A DNA stretch of 64,000 bases from JAEVLT01 sp050496765 (GCF_050496765.1 NZ_JBNWEO010000015.1:310001-374000); one strand, 5' to 3'. Shown: positions 34,621 to 42,979, counted from the stretch's first letter. Translations and numbers: made by a program. Notes: a model not told the origin generated them from the letters alone.

Positions 34621-34920
34621 TTAATAAGGAAAGCCGTATGGTCCATATGGTGTCATCGGCATGCAGCATGGGTCAAATACTGGCCCGCAGCAAGGATTGA
34701 CCATAGGGGGGCAGCATGGGTTGACCATCGGCATTGGATAGCAGCATGGTTCATAGGTATATTGTGGATAAAAAGTTGGGCAAGTTGGTGCAGCTGGCAT
34801 TACCATCTCTTGAACAGGCATCATGGGTGCAGTTGGCATAGGTTGTGCAGGCATCAAAGGCGCCGTCACAAACGGTTGAGTAGGTACTGCTGGTGCAGTT
34901 ACATAGGGCTTTTTTTCCAT
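34621..34920 (-). CDS. Cys/Pro/Met-rich small protein, probable spore coat component
   Basis: A 99-residue low-complexity protein from ATG 34920 (after AGAGGAGCGATAAAA). The N-terminal half repeats PxxP and TAP units (YVTAPAVP, FVTAPLMP, MPTAPMMP); the C-terminal half has three NPCC/DPCC repeats and ends PYGPYGFPY. Cys-rich and Tyr-rich proteins like this are typical of spore coats, where they cross-link by disulfides and dityrosines. A CATACACT box, typical of sigma-E/sigma-K promoters, lies upstream. It is divergent from the Hsp20-GerP-like cluster. Function is inferred from composition and context. Confidence 0.6.
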   Translation of the reverse strand: MEKKPYVTAPAVPTQPFVTAPLMPAQPMPTAPMMPVQEMVMPAAPTCPTFYPQYTYEPCCYPMPMVNPCCPPMVNPCCGPVFDPCCMPMTPYGPYGFPY

Positions 34921-34954
34921 TTTTATCGCTCCTCTTGAATTTGAATTCAAAAAT

Positions 34955-34984
34955 AGTGTATGTATCAAATAATGGGAGGAATAG
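34955..34984 (-). promoter_or_regulatory. Sporulation-type promoter of coat-like gene
   Basis: Reverse-strand CATACACT (34955-34962) matches the sigma-E -10 consensus and also the CATAnnnTA of sigma-K; TCTATTC is a weak -35 about 15 bp upstream. Confidence 0.4.
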
Positions 34985-35205
34985 ACATATACCCAGTTTA
35001 GGGAAAAAGTACAGGGCATATGCTTATTTCAATACAGTAATAATATTATGTAAACTTTGGAACGACTCTGGTTCCGGTTTCTATGGATATATATATTGGA
35101 TTTTTTGCGAAAAAGAGTGAAATAGGCATGATCTGGACTTAAAAAAATATAGATAGTATATAGCTTGTCTTTTTGTCTCCCCCTAACGTATAGGAGGCCG
35201 GAGTC

Positions 35206-35679
35206 ATGGATTTTGACCAACTTAAGAAATGGATGGAATTGGCCAAAAAACAGCAATCAGATGATTTTTGGAAGCTGTTTTCCGATTCGTCCTTGGTAAA
35301 CGATTTTATAAATAGCGATATTCAGAACGGTAGTCCGCGTGAACCTAGCAATCAAGCGGTACATTCCAAAACGTTTCCCCCTGTTGATATTTATATGACC
35401 GAATTGGAAATTATCGTGTTAGCGGATTTGGCAGGTTTTAAAAAGCAAAACCTTAACGTATCTATATCCGGAACAAACCTTTTGCTAAAAGGTACCTTTC
35501 CGTCCCTTATTCCAGTCAAACCGATTCACCAGGAAAGACAAAGCGGAGATTTCGAACGTATTGTAGAATTGCCGGAACCCGCAAGTTCCTCCGACATTCG
35601 GGCAAAGTTTGAAAACGGCCTGTTAATGGTTTGGTATAAAAGAAAACGGGCGCCTGAAGAAACGGTAATTATTGAATAG
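35206..35679 (+). CDS. Hsp20/alpha-crystallin family protein, spore-associated candidate (CotP/GerT-like)
   Basis: Small heat-shock-type protein of 157 residues. The alpha-crystallin domain spans about residues 58-155 (FPPVDIYMTELEIIVLADLAGF; ISGTNLLLKG; ERIVELPEPASSSDIRAKFENGLLMVWY, in parts). The N-terminal region is acidic and aromatic. Bacillus spores contain Hsp20 relatives CotP and, in B. cereus, GerT. ATG 35206 follows TAGGAGGCCGGAGTC. It is the first of a run of genes resembling gerP components, so a role in spore coat or germination is likely. Confidence 0.8.
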   Translation: MDFDQLKKWMELAKKQQSDDFWKLFSDSSLVNDFINSDIQNGSPREPSNQAVHSKTFPPVDIYMTELEIIVLADLAGFKKQNLNVSISGTNLLLKGTFPSLIPVKPIHQERQSGDFERIVELPEPASSSDIRAKFENGLLMVWYKRKRAPEETVIIE

Positions 35680-35717
35680 AGATTTGTTTAATAAAACGGA
35701 AAAAAATGGTGATTTCT

Positions 35718-36548
35718 ATGTCAGTAAAAGGATTTTTTAATAAAGGGGAAAGCGAAGAAAACGAAAAAAACCGACAAATAGAATTGGAAAAGCAAGTTCG
35801 ACGGATCAATACCCTTGAAGTCCATTTAAATCGGCTATTGAAGCTAGAAGCGAAAATAGGACCGCTCCTTACCTTAAAAGAACAATTGGAAGCCGCCCAA
35901 AAAAAACACAGCTTCGTCACAAGTGATCCTCTGAGAAGGAATTCTCAGAAAGAATTCCTCGCCCAAAACAAGGAAATTGAAAAAATAAACCGAAGACTTG
36001 AGAACCTTGAACAAAAAGAACAACAAAACAATCACGCAGATTCATTCCCAACATTCCACCATTCAAATGAATCTGTGCGATCCCATTCCGATCAATTGCA
36101 GGAACTTCAATTAAAAATCAAGGGGCTTGAGACCAATTTGGCTTTAGTGAATCAAATACAAATTGATATTTTGACACAGCTGGACGTGTCCCGAAAACAA
36201 TGGAGTGAGTTGGAAGAGTTTTTCAAAGAACCGAAAACCGAAGGGCAGCCAGTTGTTCAACCAAAAGAAATTTACATTGATAAATTCTTTTTGGATAAGT
36301 ATGAGCAAAACAATAATATTGAACAAGTCGGGATCAAGGAGTTAAGCGGAGTGTTAAATATTGGGGCAACATACGGCACCATCCCGCTGCAAGGGGGGGC
36401 AGACACATCCTCTGAACAGGAAGAAGCCGATAATGGCGAAGCAAATTCTACAGTCGGAGAACCTCATTTTACTGCCACCGAAGGGATCTATTCAGACATT
36501 CCCATTGAAGACCCGGCAGAGTCAAATGAAGATTCTCCGGAAAGTTAG
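35718..36548 (+). CDS. GerPC-like coiled-coil protein
   Basis: A 276-residue protein. Residues about 12-170 are coiled-coil rich (ENRQIELEKQVRRINTLE, LEAKIGPLLTLKEQLEAA). Then comes EIYIDKFFLDKYEQNNNIEQ and KELSGVLNIGATYGTIPLQGG, which matches the end of GerPC (IEYKFDQLKIE... LEGTLNIGL), where the LSGxLNIG segment is diagnostic. The tail of about 55 residues is acidic and disordered. ATG 35718 has GGTGAT at the right distance. It lies 38 bp after hsp20 and ahead of three GerPA/PF-like genes; GerPC in B. subtilis lies in the gerP operon for nutrient permeability of the coat. Confidence 0.7.
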   Translation: MSVKGFFNKGESEENEKNRQIELEKQVRRINTLEVHLNRLLKLEAKIGPLLTLKEQLEAAQKKHSFVTSDPLRRNSQKEFLAQNKEIEKINRRLENLEQKEQQNNHADSFPTFHHSNESVRSHSDQLQELQLKIKGLETNLALVNQIQIDILTQLDVSRKQWSELEEFFKEPKTEGQPVVQPKEIYIDKFFLDKYEQNNNIEQVGIKELSGVLNIGATYGTIPLQGGADTSSEQEEADNGEANSTVGEPHFTATEGIYSDIPIEDPAESNEDSPES

Positions 36549-36553
36549 ATCAT

Positions 36554-36582
36554 TCATAATGGCACAGTTTCTATCATACACT
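36554..36582 (+). promoter_or_regulatory. Sigma-E-type promoter inside the gerP-like cluster
   Basis: TCATAAT and CATACACT are separated by 14 bp, matching sigma-E consensus (TCATATT-N14-CATACAnT) well; sigma-K use is also possible. Immediately after it, ACTTAATTAAGT (36580-36591) is a 12-bp perfect palindrome. Confidence 0.5.
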
Positions 36583-36612
36583 TAATTAAGTTGTCAGATA
36601 GAAAGGGAAAGA

Positions 36613-36846
36613 ATGATGAATTTTGCACATTCCAGAATTTCAATTGGTGGAATTGTTATTCAAAATGAAGATCACTTAAGTAAAGCGGCAATTGGAGCGA
36701 ATATTTTAATCAAAAAAGCAGTCTCAGGAAAGAAAAATCAAGGAGTCGGCCAACAAAATGCTGATCAGACAACGGTTTTCGCACCTATTTCTGTAGTGAT
36801 CGATGATGAAGAACTCGATTTCCCAAGTTTTAAAACGAACTGGTAA
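36613..36846 (+). CDS. GerPA/GerPF-family spore germination protein, paralogue 1
   Basis: 77 residues (or 76 from ATG 36616), after GAAAGGGAAAGA. It reads ISIGGIVIQNEDHLSKAAIGANILIKKAV then KKNQGVGQQNADQTTVF. The pattern hydrophobic-I-x-I-N/G...A-x-x-x-I-G-x-N...NQGxGxxNAD is shared with the next two genes and fits the GerPA/GerPF family, whose members sit in the spore coat and affect germinant access. There is a sporulation-type promoter just upstream. Confidence 0.75.
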   Translation: MMNFAHSRISIGGIVIQNEDHLSKAAIGANILIKKAVSGKKNQGVGQQNADQTTVFAPISVVIDDEELDFPSFKTNW

Positions 36847-36882
36847 CGTTGTTTAAACTCCATGCCAGAAGGAGGGAATCAT

Positions 36883-37134
36883 TTGCCTGCACCAGCACCG
36901 TATATTCACATCAATATTGGCGTTATCAAAATTAATTCATTTGAAAATGCTTCAGCTGTTAACATTGGTCAAAATTTATTGGCTGAATGGCATAATTCGG
37001 ATAAAAAAAATCAAGGGTATGGCCAGAATTTTGGCGATCAAAGTGAATTTATTGGCACCCGTAGCCTTGTAGATGACCGGGATCAAATTGATTCTGCTTC
37101 CAGTTTTGAAGCCGTTGGAAAGAACCGTAGTTAG
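36883..37134 (+). CDS. GerPA/GerPF-family spore germination protein, paralogue 2
   Basis: 83 residues starting at TTG 36883, which follows AGAAGGAGGGAATCA; the ATG 36862 further upstream would read through the ribosome site. It carries YIHINIGVIKINSFENASAVNIGQN and KKNQGYGQNFGDQSEF, the same repeat as paralogues 1 and 3. Likely coat-localised. The N-terminus is Pro/Ala rich (PAPAPY). Confidence 0.75.
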   Translation: MPAPAPYIHINIGVIKINSFENASAVNIGQNLLAEWHNSDKKNQGYGQNFGDQSEFIGTRSLVDDRDQIDSASSFEAVGKNRS

Positions 37135-37145
37135 GAGGACTGAAT

Positions 37146-37379
37146 ATGATTTTTGCACCAATGGTGGTGAATCTTCTTGGATTTAAAGTGAATACCCTTG
37201 ACCATTCCTCAGTTGTCAGTTTTGGCCCCAATCAATTTATTGATCAATTTGTTTCGTACAAGAGAAACCAGGGAGTTGGAGAGCAGAACGGCGATTTATC
37301 TCCAACGTATTTGCCGTTAAACTTTATTTTTGATCCGGATGGCGTTGATAGCCCGACAGTAAAAAACAGTGTCATATAG
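37146..37379 (+). CDS. GerPA/GerPF-family spore germination protein, paralogue 3
   Basis: 77 residues from ATG 37146 after TAGGAGGACTGAAT. It reads VVNLLGFKVNTLDHSSVVSFG, then KRNQGVGEQNGDLSPTYL and a short acidic tail. Last of three tandem paralogues, probably co-transcribed. In B. subtilis gerPA and gerPF also flank a set of different GerP proteins; here three of the same kind are clustered. Confidence 0.75.
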   Translation: MIFAPMVVNLLGFKVNTLDHSSVVSFGPNQFIDQFVSYKRNQGVGEQNGDLSPTYLPLNFIFDPDGVDSPTVKNSVI

Positions 37380-37397
37380 AAAAACTGCAAGGAACGG

Positions 37398-37426
37398 AGT
37401 CCTTTTTTGCAAAGGACTTTTGTTGT
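37398..37426 (+). terminator. Terminator of gerP-like cluster
   Basis: AGTCCTTT and AAAGGACT form an 8-bp perfect stem followed by TTTGTTGTTTT. Confidence 0.75.
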
Positions 37427-37510
37427 TTTAATGAATGATGCGAAGGTATTAGAATAATTTTTCCATAGTTGAAAAAATAAGGTATCCTAGTAAAACAAGG
37501 AGAATTTAAT

Positions 37511-38551
37511 ATGGAAACCAATGAACCAATCGAACTTTCAGCGAAGGAAAAAAACAAAGTATATGACAAATTAACTTCAGTTGAAATGGGCAAACTTTGG
37601 GCAACATATATGGGAAATTCTATGTCAGTATGTGTCTTAAGCTATTATTTAAAGCATGTGGAGGACGAAGAAATAAATAATGTGCTGGAAACGGTGTTAA
37701 ATTTAAGTACGGCGATTTTACAAGACATTACGAAGCTTTTTACCGAGGAAAATTTCCCGATACCGGTTGGTTTCAACGACAAAGACGTCAACCTGGGGGC
37801 CCCAAGGCTATTTGAAGATCAGTTTTATCTGCATTATTTACGATATGCCGGAAAAGCAGGCTTAAGTCTTTACTCAACCGCTGTTCCGTTAGTTGTGAGG
37901 AAAGATGTCCGAGACTTTTTTATCAAGACATTAGATTTAACAGTCAAGCTTTTGTCAAAAGTTAATGATATCCTTTTCGCAGAGGGTTTTCTTATGAAGC
38001 CGCCACCGATTCCAGTTCCGGAGAAAGTTGATTTTATTCAAAAGCAAACTTATCTAAACGGATTCTTTGGCAATGTCCGACCCTTACATGCATTGGAAAT
38101 TACTGATTTGTATGACAATATTGATAACGATACGACAAGTAAAGCATTGCTTATTGGATTTAGTCAAACCGCTAATACGGAAAAAGTCCGAGAATTTATG
38201 CTCCGCGGCATAGAAATTGCAAAAAAGCATATTGAGGCTTGTTCACAGCATTTGCAAAAAGATCATTTACCGGCGCCTCCGCTATTGGATCATTTAGTCA
38301 GTACGTCAACTGCTGCCCCTTTTTCCGATAAATTAATGCTTTTTCATAAAATCGATATGTTTTCGATGAAAATTCGGACATATGCGAATGGTGCTTCCTT
38401 AAATGGAAGGCGGGATATCGGCGGGATGTATGCCCGGTTTTTAATGGATGTCGGTTTATTTGTTGAAGATGGAGCAAACATCATGATTGAACAAGGATGG
38501 ATGGAACAGCCCCCAGGTGCTGTTGACCGCAATCAGCTGGCATCAAAATAA
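37511..38551 (+). CDS. DUF3231 double-domain protein (spore-associated family)
   Basis: 346 residues with two DUF3231 repeats (about 10-165 and 180-335), predicted helical bundles of ferritin-like character. Paired motifs are visible: KLWATYMGNSMSVCVLSYYLKHVED in the first half and ALLIGFSQTANTEKVREFMLRGI in the second; also GAPRLFEDQFYLHYL and PPPIPVPEKVDFIQ. DUF3231 proteins are restricted largely to sporeformers. ATG 37511 follows AAGGAGAATTTAAT. A strong terminator follows. It lies next to the gerP-like cluster, consistent with a spore role, which is inference. Confidence 0.8.
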   Translation: METNEPIELSAKEKNKVYDKLTSVEMGKLWATYMGNSMSVCVLSYYLKHVEDEEINNVLETVLNLSTAILQDITKLFTEENFPIPVGFNDKDVNLGAPRLFEDQFYLHYLRYAGKAGLSLYSTAVPLVVRKDVRDFFIKTLDLTVKLLSKVNDILFAEGFLMKPPPIPVPEKVDFIQKQTYLNGFFGNVRPLHALEITDLYDNIDNDTTSKALLIGFSQTANTEKVREFMLRGIEIAKKHIEACSQHLQKDHLPAPPLLDHLVSTSTAAPFSDKLMLFHKIDMFSMKIRTYANGASLNGRRDIGGMYARFLMDVGLFVEDGANIMIEQGWMEQPPGAVDRNQLASK

Positions 38552-38561
38552 TAAACGAAAG

Positions 38562-38590
38562 AAAGAGCCGCAAGCGGGCTCTTTTTTCTT
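38562..38590 (+). terminator. Terminator of DUF3231 gene
   Basis: AAAGAGCC and GGCTCTTT form an 8-bp stem followed by a T run. Confidence 0.8.
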
Positions 38591-38655
38591 TTCTTCTTAC
38601 CATTTATGTTTTATTATGGAAGCAACATATGCTAATTATAAGGGGGAGAGAAAGT

Positions 38656-39300
38656 TTGGTTTCGATTTTGATTGCTGCATTGTTTGTCATCAGCATTTAT
38701 TATCTTTTGCAATACCGACTGAATTTAAAGAAAGCAGTAGATTGTTCACAAAATGCCCTCTATCCAACAGAAAAAGACGAATTTGAAAGTATCCTCATTC
38801 CATCGGAATGGAAAGAAATGGAGATGCTTTCGAAAGATACAAAATCATATAAATTCGTCAATTGGGGTACAACGCTCACAATACTGTTGTTAATGGTTAT
38901 GTTGTGGATCGTAGTTACAACGAACTGGCTTGATTCAACATTTTTAAGTTTTGCCTATTTGTTTTTTCTTCTCATCAGCGCAGTAAAACATCGGGGGAAT
39001 TTATTTGTTTTACCGAAAGGATTGATTGTAAACGGAAGGTTCTATACTTCCGAAAAGATAAAAGGATATGAAGTTGAAAAAATTGTTCGCTGGCATGAGC
39101 TATACGGATTGGATACACGGTTGAATCATGCTTTTAAATTGACCATTCATTATCGAAATAAGCTGCGGCAGTCAAGCTTTGTTGTCGTTGAGGATTGCAA
39201 TCATCTTAACAAAATAATAAATTTATTAAATAGAATTGGCATAAAGGAAATAAAAAATTTTGCAAGAGCTATAAAAGTTCCAACAGAAAAAATGAAATAG
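38656..39300 (+). CDS. Membrane protein with PH-like C-terminal domain, unknown
   Basis: 214 residues starting at TTG 38656, after GGGGGAGAGAAAG; an earlier in-frame ATG at 38629 has no ribosome site. Helices at about 3-18 and 73-110 (TTLTILLLMVMLWIVVTTNW; LSFAYLFFLLISAV) are followed by a soluble beta-rich part (FVLPKGLIVNGRFYTSEKIKGYEVEKI, in parts), a bPH-domain-type layout. I do not recognise the specific family. It is followed by a terminator. Confidence 0.65.
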   Translation: MVSILIAALFVISIYYLLQYRLNLKKAVDCSQNALYPTEKDEFESILIPSEWKEMEMLSKDTKSYKFVNWGTTLTILLLMVMLWIVVTTNWLDSTFLSFAYLFFLLISAVKHRGNLFVLPKGLIVNGRFYTSEKIKGYEVEKIVRWHELYGLDTRLNHAFKLTIHYRNKLRQSSFVVVEDCNHLNKIINLLNRIGIKEIKNFARAIKVPTEKMK

Positions 39301-39310
39301 AAAAAACACA

Positions 39311-39338
39311 CAGGAATCGAACGCGGTTCCTGCTTTTT
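39311..39338 (+). terminator. Terminator of membrane protein gene
   Basis: CAGGAA and TTCCTG bracket a hairpin followed by CTTTTT. Confidence 0.6.
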
Positions 39339-39413
39339 CGTTTGCTTTTTAAAATGTTTTTGTGGGAATATAAAGAATAGATGCGAATACGCAAATCAAG
39401 GGGATGAATTTTT

Positions 39414-40370
39414 ATGACAGAACACTATGAGAAAGCAACGTTTGCCGGCGGCTGTTTTTGGTGTATGGTTGAACCGTTCGACGAACAGCCGGGAATTGTT
39501 GAAGTGGAATCCGGCTATACTGGCGGACACAAAGAAAATCCAACCTATGAGGAAGTGTGTTCGGACACGACAGGACACTACGAAGCAGTCCAAATTACAT
39601 TTGATCCAGCCGTTTTTCCTTATGAAAAGTTACTACAGCTGTATTGGCAGCAAATCGACCCGACAGACGAGGGTGGGCAATTTAACGATCGCGGTAGTTC
39701 TTATCGAACAGCGATTTTTTATCATAATGACCGACAAAAAGAGCTTGCCAGAGCTTCAAAGGCCGAGCTTGAGGCGAGCGGCCGTTTTCAAAAGCCGATT
39801 GTAACGAAAATTTTGCCTGCCGGGCCTTTTTACAAAGCGGAAGAAAAACACCAGCATTATTATAAAAAAAATTCGTTCCACTATCGGCTTTACAAAGAAG
39901 GATCAGGCCGGGCTCGTTTCATTCGTGAAAATTGGAAAAAGCGCAAGACGGATGAAGAACTGCGTAAAGTTTTGACCCCACTTCAATATGAAGTGACCCA
40001 AAATAATGCAACCGAACCACCGTTTCGTAATGAATATTGGAACAATGCCGAAGAGGGCATTTATGTTGACCTTATTTCTGGGGAGCCTTTGTTTAGCTCC
40101 AAAGATAAGTATGATGCTGGCTGTGGCTGGCCGAGCTTTACCAAACCGTTAAGGAGGCAGGAGCTGGAAGAGAAACTCGATACTTCTTACGGGATGCGCC
40201 GAATAGAGATCCGTGCCAAATCATCCGATTCCCATTTAGGTCATGTTTTTGACGACGGCCCAGGGCCGGATCACGCCCGCTATTGCATCAATTCCGCATC
40301 GCTTCGTTTTATTCCAAAAGAGAAACTCGAAGAAGAAGGATACGGGCAATTTCTTTCTCTTTTTGAATGA
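39414..40370 (+). CDS. msrAB: Fused methionine sulfoxide reductase MsrA-MsrB
   Basis: A single 318-residue protein reducing both S- and R-methionine sulfoxide. MsrA domain (about 5-160): AGGCFWCMVEPFD with catalytic Cys, YTGGHKENPTYEEVC, GHYEAVQI. MsrB domain (about 175-315): LTPLQYEVTQNNATEPPF, DAGCGWPSF, RRIEIRAKSSDSHLGHVF and catalytic Cys in RYCINSAS. The zinc-binding CxxC pairs of many MsrB are absent (SGEP and SSDS stand where Cys would be). ATG 39414 follows AAGGGGATGAATTTTT. Ends in a terminator. Confidence 0.93.
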   Translation: MTEHYEKATFAGGCFWCMVEPFDEQPGIVEVESGYTGGHKENPTYEEVCSDTTGHYEAVQITFDPAVFPYEKLLQLYWQQIDPTDEGGQFNDRGSSYRTAIFYHNDRQKELARASKAELEASGRFQKPIVTKILPAGPFYKAEEKHQHYYKKNSFHYRLYKEGSGRARFIRENWKKRKTDEELRKVLTPLQYEVTQNNATEPPFRNEYWNNAEEGIYVDLISGEPLFSSKDKYDAGCGWPSFTKPLRRQELEEKLDTSYGMRRIEIRAKSSDSHLGHVFDDGPGPDHARYCINSASLRFIPKEKLEEEGYGQFLSLFE

Positions 40371-40400
40371 CTTTCGTTTTGGAAAAATTGAATATACTCA

Positions 40401-40437
40401 AAAAAACCGGTTTATTCTACAAAAGAACCGGTTTTTT
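40401..40437 (+). terminator. Terminator of msrAB
   Basis: AAAAAACCGGTT and AACCGGTTTTTT form a 12-bp perfect stem with a 13-nt loop. Confidence 0.85.
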
Positions 40438-40527
40438 GTATAAAAGGTATAGTTTTTTTAAAGCGCATCAATATTTATACAACCGACTTTCTGACTAAGA
40501 AAAATCACGTAAATTGATTGAAAATTA

Positions 40528-40605
40528 TTGAAATTAGTCAAAGGAGTGTGCTATTATTTGAGTGTAAACATTAAGAAACGATGTTTCATAATAAGAAACA
40601 ATATT
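40528..40605 (+). promoter_or_regulatory. glcB promoter and leader repeat, possible operator
   Basis: TTGAAA (40528-40533) and TATTAT (40552-40557) are 18 bp apart. Just downstream, GAAACGATGTTTC (40575-40587) is palindromic and a second AAGAAACAAT follows AAGAAACGAT as a direct repeat, so a regulator probably binds in the leader. Confidence 0.45.
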
Positions 40606-40641
40606 GAAGCGAATTGAAAAAGTGTTAGGAGGATGAGATGA

Positions 40642-42819
40642 ATGTCGAACTATACGCAGGTTGGCAATTTACAGGTAGCAACTGAACTCTACGAATTTGT
40701 TAACAGAGAAGCACTGCCTGGCAGCGATGTGGATCAGCAGTCTTTTTGGTCAGGATTGGAAGCGCTTATAAACGATCTGGCTCCGAAAAATAAAGAATTG
40801 CTGGCTGTTCGTGATGAAATTCAAAAGAAACTAAACAATTGGCATCTTGAACATAAGGAATTTGATTTTGAACAATACAAATCTTTTTTGAAAGAGATTG
40901 GCTACCTTGAACCGGAAGTGGAGGATTTCAAGGTCACCACTTCAAATGTAGATGATGAAGTTGCCATTCAAGCGGGTCCGCAACTAGTCGTTCCGGTTAA
41001 TAATGGACGGTATGCAATCAATGCCGCCAATGCGCGCTGGGGAAGTCTTTATGATGCATTATATGGTACAGATGCTATTAGCGAAGAGGACGGTGCGGAA
41101 AAGGGGAGAGCCTATAATCCGGTACGCGGCGAGAAAGTTATTTCTTTTGCAAAAGAATTCCTCGACCAAGCTGCGCCGCTTCTTGATGGTTCTCATAAAG
41201 ATGCTGTTGGATACAAGGTTGCAAACGGAAAGCTTGAGGTATCCTTGAGCAGCGGAAACGTTGTCGGTCTTAGTGAAGAAAGCAAGTTTGCCGGCTACCA
41301 GGGTGAAGCGGAAGCCCCGACGGCTGTCTTATTGAAAAACAACGATCTTCATTTCGAAATACAAATTGACCGCAATCACCCGATTGGCAAGACCGATCCA
41401 GCAGGTGTAAAAGATATTCTGCTAGAAGCAGCGATTACAACCATAATGGATTGCGAAGACTCAGTGACAGCAGTTGATGCAGAAGATAAAGTACTAGTGT
41501 ATCGAAACTGGTTGGGACTAATGAGGGGAGAGCTTTCGGCTACTTTTACAAAAGCGGGGAAAGTTATGACCCGGACAATGAATCCCGACCGTATTTATAC
41601 TTCACCAACAGGAGAAGAATTCTCACTTAATGGGCGCTCGCTTATGTTTGTTCGAAATGTTGGTCATTTAATGACCATAAATATGATTTTAGACGAAAAT
41701 GGCAATGAAGTCCCAGAAGGTATCCTTGATGCAGTCTTTACAAGTCTAGTCGCCAAACATTCTTTATTAGCTAACGGAAAATACCAAAATTCTTCCAAAG
41801 GTTCAATCTATATTGTTAAACCAAAAATGCATGGTTCAAAAGAGGTTGCTTTTGCCAATGAGCTTTTTGATCGGACGGAAGATTTGTTAGGCTTAGAGCG
41901 TAACACCTTAAAAATAGGTGTAATGGATGAAGAGCGCCGCACATCCCTTAACTTAAAAGCATGCATCCGCGAAGTAAAGGATCGGATTGTCTTCATTAAT
42001 ACTGGTTTCCTTGATCGAACAGGGGATGAAATTCATACATCGATGGAAATGGGTCCAATGATTCGCAAAAATGATATGAAATCCTCCACATGGCTTCAAA
42101 GTTATGAAAGATCAAATGTATACAGAGGGCTGGAAACTGGTTTCCAAGGTCATGCCCAAATTGGCAAGGGAATGTGGGCAATGCCGGATCTAATGGATGC
42201 AATGTTAAAACAAAAGGGCGTTCATCCAAAAGCAGGGGCCAATACGGCATGGGTTCCATCGCCAACAGCAGCAACCTTGCATGCTCTTCACTATCATCAA
42301 GTAAATGTTAAGCAAGTTCAGAACAATCTGTTAGATGAAATCACTGATGTAAATGATGAGATTCTGCAAATTCCAGTGGCTGAAAATCCACAATGGACAC
42401 CTGAGGAAGTTCAAGAAGAACTGGATAATAATGCACAGGGAATCCTTGGCTATGTTGTCCGCTGGGTTGAACAAGGAGTCGGCTGCTCAAAAGTTCCGGA
42501 TATTAACAACATTGGTCTGATGGAAGATCGGGCAACATTGCGAATTTCCAGCCAGCATATGGCAAACTGGCTGCATCACGGAATTTGCACGAAAGAACAA
42601 GTAATGGAAACGTTAAGGCGCATGGCGAAAGTCGTTGACGAACAAAATGCCGATGATCCACGTTACCGCCCTATGGCAGCCAACTATGATGATTCCGTCG
42701 CGTTCCAGGCAGCGTGCGATCTTGTCTTCCAAGGATACGATCAGCCAAACGGTTACACAGAACCGATTTTGCACCGCCGTCGGATTGAAGCAAAAGCAAA
42801 GTTTACCGTAAAACAATAA
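40642..42819 (+). CDS. glcB: Malate synthase G
   Basis: Condenses glyoxylate with acetyl-CoA to malate. The 725-residue length and multidomain layout fit the G isoform, with motifs ITTIMDCEDSVTAVDAEDK, NRNWLGLMRGEL (here YRNWLGLMRGEL), AFTSLVAKH, GSKEVAFANELFDR, LKIGVMDEERRTS, ETGFQGHAQIGKGMWAMPD, and the Cys-containing IEGVGCSKVP region (VEQGVGCSKVPD). ATG 40642 follows AGGAGGATGAGATGA. No isocitrate lyase lies nearby, which may point to growth on glycolate or glyoxylate-forming compounds. Confidence 0.95.
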   Translation: MSNYTQVGNLQVATELYEFVNREALPGSDVDQQSFWSGLEALINDLAPKNKELLAVRDEIQKKLNNWHLEHKEFDFEQYKSFLKEIGYLEPEVEDFKVTTSNVDDEVAIQAGPQLVVPVNNGRYAINAANARWGSLYDALYGTDAISEEDGAEKGRAYNPVRGEKVISFAKEFLDQAAPLLDGSHKDAVGYKVANGKLEVSLSSGNVVGLSEESKFAGYQGEAEAPTAVLLKNNDLHFEIQIDRNHPIGKTDPAGVKDILLEAAITTIMDCEDSVTAVDAEDKVLVYRNWLGLMRGELSATFTKAGKVMTRTMNPDRIYTSPTGEEFSLNGRSLMFVRNVGHLMTINMILDENGNEVPEGILDAVFTSLVAKHSLLANGKYQNSSKGSIYIVKPKMHGSKEVAFANELFDRTEDLLGLERNTLKIGVMDEERRTSLNLKACIREVKDRIVFINTGFLDRTGDEIHTSMEMGPMIRKNDMKSSTWLQSYERSNVYRGLETGFQGHAQIGKGMWAMPDLMDAMLKQKGVHPKAGANTAWVPSPTAATLHALHYHQVNVKQVQNNLLDEITDVNDEILQIPVAENPQWTPEEVQEELDNNAQGILGYVVRWVEQGVGCSKVPDINNIGLMEDRATLRISSQHMANWLHHGICTKEQVMETLRRMAKVVDEQNADDPRYRPMAANYDDSVAFQAACDLVFQGYDQPNGYTEPILHRRRIEAKAKFTVKQ

Positions 42820-42838
42820 TAATGATTAAATAAGAAAG

Positions 42839-42858
42839 CCGTGCTTCCTATAGCACGG
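42839..42858 (+). terminator. Possible terminator of glcB
   Basis: CCGTGCT and AGCACGG form a 7-bp stem, but only a short T run follows. Confidence 0.5.
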
Positions 42859-42892
42859 ACTTATCCCTTTTATATCCTTTTTTAAAATTGAA

Positions 42893-42921
42893 TTGTAACT
42901 CCTTTTACTCTATGATATTAT
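42893..42921 (+). promoter_or_regulatory. Sigma-A promoter of amino-acid ABC transporter operon
   Basis: TTGTAA and TATTAT are 17 bp apart, 58 bp before the substrate-binding protein start. Confidence 0.55.
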
Positions 42922-42979
42922 AGTATAGTTTGATAATTTATTAACGTATTAAAGCAAATGGTAAAAGGGGTTAGTAAAC

